Positions 23,192 to 25,820 of a DNA stretch of 25,820 nucleotides are shown one piece after another. The first letter of the stretch is position 1; each line of letters begins with the position of its first letter. Source of the stretch: Oceanospirillaceae bacterium (GTDB taxonomy: Bacteria; Pseudomonadota; Gammaproteobacteria; Pseudomonadales; Balneatricaceae); NCBI GenBank assembly GCA_003521845.1, contig DPHB01000001.1, positions 210,968-236,787 on the forward strand, given 5' to 3'. The position numbers and the translations under genes are program-made. The notes beneath the pieces are model-generated. The model searched no databases. It worked only from the letters and a program-made list of their open reading frames with translations, and had not been told where the DNA came from.

Positions 23192-23286
23192 TGAATGCTG
23201 AAACTTGGTGTGTGTTAAGTAGTCAGCATAGAAGGGATTGGGTTTTGATACAAGTTAGATTGATGAGCTTGAAATACGGGTATTAA

Positions 23287-23315
23287 AAAGGCCTGATAGC
23301 AGCTACCAGGCCTTT
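23287..23315 (-). terminator. Rho-independent terminator after hopJ-like gene
   Basis: AAAGGCCTG (23287-23295) pairs perfectly with CAGGCCTTT (23307-23315) around an 11-base loop. On the minus strand the stem is followed by a T run (TTTTTAAT counting the stem end), which fits termination of the gene whose stop is at 23345. Confidence 0.8.
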
Positions 23316-23344
23316 GAGTTGTTTGGTTGCAGCAGCAATTAACC

Positions 23345-23683
23345 TTACTTTGCTGTTAAGGCGACGCCGTCAAAACGCACGCCTGCCCAACCGTGGAGCA
23401 TGAAATTGCGAATGTTGGCATGGTCGCTGCCATTGGGATTTTTTAAAACGTCTTCACGATAGAACTGACCAAAGCATGCCAGTGTTGACGACTCATCTAA
23501 GTCCTGCATTTGCGCAAAGGCAAAAATTTTGCAAGATCCATTATTTTGTCCGGCTTGATTTTTGGTTTCCCCATTTACAAAGCTGGTGGGGCTAAAATCG
23601 AAATGGTCATCAATAACTTGCATGGTTTGTTCAAACATCACTTCATTAGGGGTTGAAGCTAGCAATGCTAAAAATTGTTTCAT
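23345..23683 (-). CDS. HopJ-family protein
   Basis: The 112-residue protein matches the HopJ (HopPmaJ) family over its full length: FEQTMQVIDDHFDFSPTSFVNGE, AGQNNGSCKIFAFAQMQDL, ACFGQFYREDVLKNP, HANIRNFMLHGWAGVRF. The name comes from a Pseudomonas syringae type III effector candidate, but close relatives are single-copy chromosomal genes in many free-living gammaproteobacteria. No secretion system or effector-type promoter is present, so a housekeeping role is more likely; it has no known reaction that I can state. The leader has a perfect dyad at 23696-23710 close to the ATG. It has its own terminator downstream and lies after the idh terminator. Confidence 0.88.
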   Translation of the reverse strand: MKQFLALLASTPNEVMFEQTMQVIDDHFDFSPTSFVNGETKNQAGQNNGSCKIFAFAQMQDLDESSTLACFGQFYREDVLKNPNGSDHANIRNFMLHGWAGVRFDGVALTAK

Positions 23684-23695
23684 GTTAGATTTTCT

Positions 23696-23721
23696 CTCTA
23701 TTCAATAGAGTGGGTAGGATA
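23696..23721 (-). promoter_or_regulatory. Possible promoter -10 and overlapping dyad upstream of the hopJ-like gene
   Basis: CTCTATTCAATAGAG (23696-23710) is a perfect 7-1-7 dyad 12 bases upstream of the ATG. On the minus strand TGaTATCCT (hexamer 23721-23716) resembles an extended -10, which would start transcription within the dyad. The dyad could be an operator or a leader hairpin that masks the RBS AGAGAGA. Confidence 0.35.
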
Positions 23722-23746
23722 TCATCCTTGCAATGGACAAGTACTT

Positions 23747-23776
23747 AAAAAAAAGGACCGCATTAGCGGCCCTTTT
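23747..23776 (-). terminator. Rho-independent terminator after isocitrate dehydrogenase
   Basis: Read on the minus strand, AAAAGGGCCGC pairs with GCGGTCCTTTT around a 4-base loop, followed by more T residues (eight T in all). One pair is G-U in minus-strand RNA but A-C in plus-strand RNA, so the hairpin is built for minus-strand transcripts. Confidence 0.85.
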
Positions 23777-23783
23777 AATCAGT

Positions 23784-23801
23784 GTCGGATTCAAATCCGA
23801 C
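23784..23801. repeat. Short palindrome between idh stop and its terminator, REP-like
   Basis: GTCGGAT (23784-23790) and ATCCGAC (23795-23801) are perfect arms around a 4-base loop. It sits just past the idh stop and before the real terminator, so the idh transcript would end in two hairpins. It could be an RNA 3'-end stabiliser or a REP unit. Confidence 0.5.
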
Positions 23802-23812
23802 CTACAAGTTGT

Positions 23813-25820
23813 TTACTTGTTGCCAGCAGGAGAAGCAGCAAGAATGGCGTTCAAGGTTTCACTTGGGCGCATTACTAACTTCACATCTTCACGACGAGCG
23901 TGGTAGTAACCAGTGATGGCAGAAGCTGGAGCGCCTTGTACATCACTGAGTTCCTTAAGAACCTTGTCTTCAGCAGCAGCCATGGCTTGCGCAAATGGCT
24001 TGAACTTGGCAGCTAGGTCGGCATCTTCAGTTTGTGCAGCAATGGCTTGTGCCCAGTACTTGCCCAAGTGGAAGTGGCTACCACGGTTGTCTAGTTCTCC
24101 AGTCTTACGAGAAGGAGACTGGTTGTTTTCTAGCAAGGTGCCAGTCGCTTCGTCTAGGGTCTTGGCTAGAATGCTAGCTACCTTGTTGTCTTGCTTGATG
24201 CCCATGTCTTCTAGAGACACAGCTAGAGCCAAGAACTCACCCAAGGAATCCCAACGTAGGTGGTTTTCTTCCAATACTTGTTGTACGTGCTTAGGAGCAG
24301 AACCGCCAGCGCCTGTTTCATACATGCCGCCGCCCTTAAGCATGGGTACGATAGAAAGCATCTTAGCAGATGTGCCAAGTTCCATGATGGGGAACAAGTC
24401 AGTTAGGTAGTCACGTAGTACGTTACCCGTTACCGAGATAGTGTCAGAACCACGCATCATGCGTTCCATGGAACGACGGATAGCTTCAACGTAGGTAAGG
24501 ATACGGATATCTAGGCCTTCGGTATCGTGTTCTTGTAAGTAAACTTCTACCTTCTTGATTAGCTCGATGTCATGTGGACGGTTACGGTCCAACCAGAAGA
24601 TAGCCGGAGTGTCAGACTGACGAGAGCGAGTTACCGCTAGCTTAACCCAGTCACGTACAGGTTCGTCTTTGGTTTGACATGCACGCCAGATATCGCCTTT
24701 CTCTACTTCGTGGGACATCAATACTTCACCTGTGGCGGCGTTAACCACGCGCATAACACCGGCTTCGGTTTCAAAAGTCTTGTCGTGAGAACCGTATTCC
24801 TCGGCTTTCTGGGCCATTAACCCTACATTGGGAACCGAACCCATGGTACGAGGATCAAAAGCGCCGTGTTGTTTACAAAAGTCGATGGTTTCCTGATAAA
24901 CATCTGCATAGCAGCGGTCAGGAATGATGGCTAACGTATCGTGTAATTCACCATCAGGTCCCCACATTTTGCCTGAACTTCGTATTGCGGCGGGCATAGA
25001 AGCATCAATAATGATGTCGCTTGGTACGTGGAGGTTAGTAATACCTTTATCTGAATTGACCATGGCTAGAGGTGGACGGGCGTCATAGCAAAGCTGGATA
25101 TCCTTTTCGATTTCCGCTTTCTTGTCATCGGGAAGTGTATCTATTTGGGACAGAACTGCGTCGAAACCGTTGTTAGGGTTTACGCCCAATTCCGCAAAAA
25201 TTGCATTGTGTTTTTCAAAAACGTCCTTAAAGAAGACTGATACGGCATGACCAAACAGAATTGGGTCCGAGACCTTCATCATAGTGGCTTTCAGATGTAG
25301 TGAAAGAAGTACTCCAGAACGTTTTGCTTCATCGCAAGCTTGTTCCAGAAACTCCTGTAAAGCACTGCAACTCATAGTGCATGCGTCAATTATTTCACCC
25401 GATTGAAGTGGGGCTTCTCCTTTGAGGGTTGTTACATTTCCGTCCGCGTTAACAAATTCGATACGAAAACTATCGTCTTTTTCCAGAGTGACGGATTTTT
25501 CACTACCAAAAAAATCACCTTTATCCATGTGAGCAACACGGGTTTGAGAATCTGATGACCATTCACCCATGCTGTGAGGGTTTTTTTGGGCAAATTGTTT
25601 TACGGCGCCTGGGGCGCGGCGATCAGAATTACCTTCACGTAGTACTGGATTGACGGCACTGCCCTTAACTCTGTCATAGCGATCCCTGATATCGCGTTCC
25701 TCTTCAGTCTGTGGGTTTTCAGGGTAATCAGGGAGTGTGTATCCCATAGCCTGTAATTCCCGTATAGCGGCATTTATTTGCGGCAATGACGCACTGATAT
25801 TTGGCAATTTAATGATATTG
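23813..25820 (-). CDS. icd: Monomeric NADP-dependent isocitrate dehydrogenase, N-terminus outside window
   Basis: The enzyme decarboxylates isocitrate to 2-oxoglutarate in the TCA cycle and makes NADPH. About 668 residues are visible. The monomeric family is about 740 long, so roughly 70-90 N-terminal residues lie beyond base 25820. The frame is open to the edge and reads NIIKLPNISASLPQ, a family sequence, so the TTG at 25807 is not a start. Hallmarks are KGSAVNPVLREGNSDRRAP for substrate binding, LKATMMKVSDPILFGH and NRGSHFHLGKYWAQAIAAQ in the cofactor region. It is unrelated in fold details to the dimeric E. coli Icd. Two hairpins follow its stop. Confidence 0.95.
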   Translation of the reverse strand, partial: NIIKLPNISASLPQINAAIRELQAMGYTLPDYPENPQTEEERDIRDRYDRVKGSAVNPVLREGNSDRRAPGAVKQFAQKNPHSMGEWSSDSQTRVAHMDKGDFFGSEKSVTLEKDDSFRIEFVNADGNVTTLKGEAPLQSGEIIDACTMSCSALQEFLEQACDEAKRSGVLLSLHLKATMMKVSDPILFGHAVSVFFKDVFEKHNAIFAELGVNPNNGFDAVLSQIDTLPDDKKAEIEKDIQLCYDARPPLAMVNSDKGITNLHVPSDIIIDASMPAAIRSSGKMWGPDGELHDTLAIIPDRCYADVYQETIDFCKQHGAFDPRTMGSVPNVGLMAQKAEEYGSHDKTFETEAGVMRVVNAATGEVLMSHEVEKGDIWRACQTKDEPVRDWVKLAVTRSRQSDTPAIFWLDRNRPHDIELIKKVEVYLQEHDTEGLDIRILTYVEAIRRSMERMMRGSDTISVTGNVLRDYLTDLFPIMELGTSAKMLSIVPMLKGGGMYETGAGGSAPKHVQQVLEENHLRWDSLGEFLALAVSLEDMGIKQDNKVASILAKTLDEATGTLLENNQSPSRKTGELDNRGSHFHLGKYWAQAIAAQTEDADLAAKFKPFAQAMAAAEDKVLKELSDVQGAPASAITGYYHARREDVKLVMRPSETLNAILAASPAGNK

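Noticed and set aside
23345..23683. Type III secreted effector interpretation of the HopJ-family gene
   Set aside because: No secretion apparatus, chaperone or effector-type promoter is nearby, and family members are widespread in non-pathogens.
23784..23801. tRNA T-arm-like sequence (GGATTCAAATCC)
   Set aside because: The stem-loop geometry is wrong for a T-arm (7-bp stem with 4-base loop), and no acceptor stem, anticodon arm or CCA region surrounds it.
25805..25807. TTG as a start codon for isocitrate dehydrogenase
   Set aside because: The frame continues to the window edge with family sequence (NIIK before LPNIS), so the gene is cut by the window, not starting there.

Overview
The window looks like a chromosomal segment of a marine-type gammaproteobacterium with moderate GC (judged by eye, not computed). 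Supporting this are a BCCT betaine-type transporter, a monomeric NADP isocitrate dehydrogenase, a SrmB-like helicase, a GuaC close to the enterobacterial enzyme and a HopJ-family protein. I see no integrase, transposase gene, CRISPR array, rRNA or tRNA.

Layout. (1) 1-7394 is a methylated-amine region. On the minus strand, an MttB-like trimethylamine-type methyltransferase is followed 18 bases later by an FAD oxidoreductase with a GcvT-like domain that runs off the left edge. A GcvA-like LysR regulator is divergent from them. Then come a 3-methyladenine glycosylase-like gene, a BCCT transporter and an Lrp/AsnC regulator, all on the minus strand. (2) 7585-12107 is housekeeping: leuA (+), an srmB-like DEAD-box helicase (-), guaC (+) and a small unknown gene (-). 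The 3' end of guaC is repeated imperfectly about 280 bases downstream. (3) 12383-16892 encodes a two-subunit NAD-dependent formate dehydrogenase whose beta subunit is a NuoE-NuoF fusion. It is followed by a TauD-type dioxygenase (-) and a 3-mercaptopyruvate sulfurtransferase (+). (4) 18932-23191 (-) is a two-gene unit: a Bcr/CflA-type MFS transporter and a roughly 1007-residue fusion of an APH-type kinase, an M23 metallopeptidase-like domain and a class-III PLP aminotransferase or phospho-lyase. (5) 23345-25820 (-) holds a HopJ-family gene and the C-terminal part of monomeric isocitrate dehydrogenase, each followed by a clear terminator.

How the genes may work together (inference). BCCT import of a quaternary amine, methyl removal by the MttB-like protein, oxidative demethylation by the FAD/GcvT enzyme to methylene-tetrahydrofolate, and oxidation of the resulting formate by the NAD-linked dehydrogenase would form one C1-dissimilation route under LysR/Lrp control. 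No corrinoid protein, corrinoid-folate methyltransferase or FdhD lies in the window, so the route is incomplete here. The most unusual single gene is the kinase-M23-PLP fusion.
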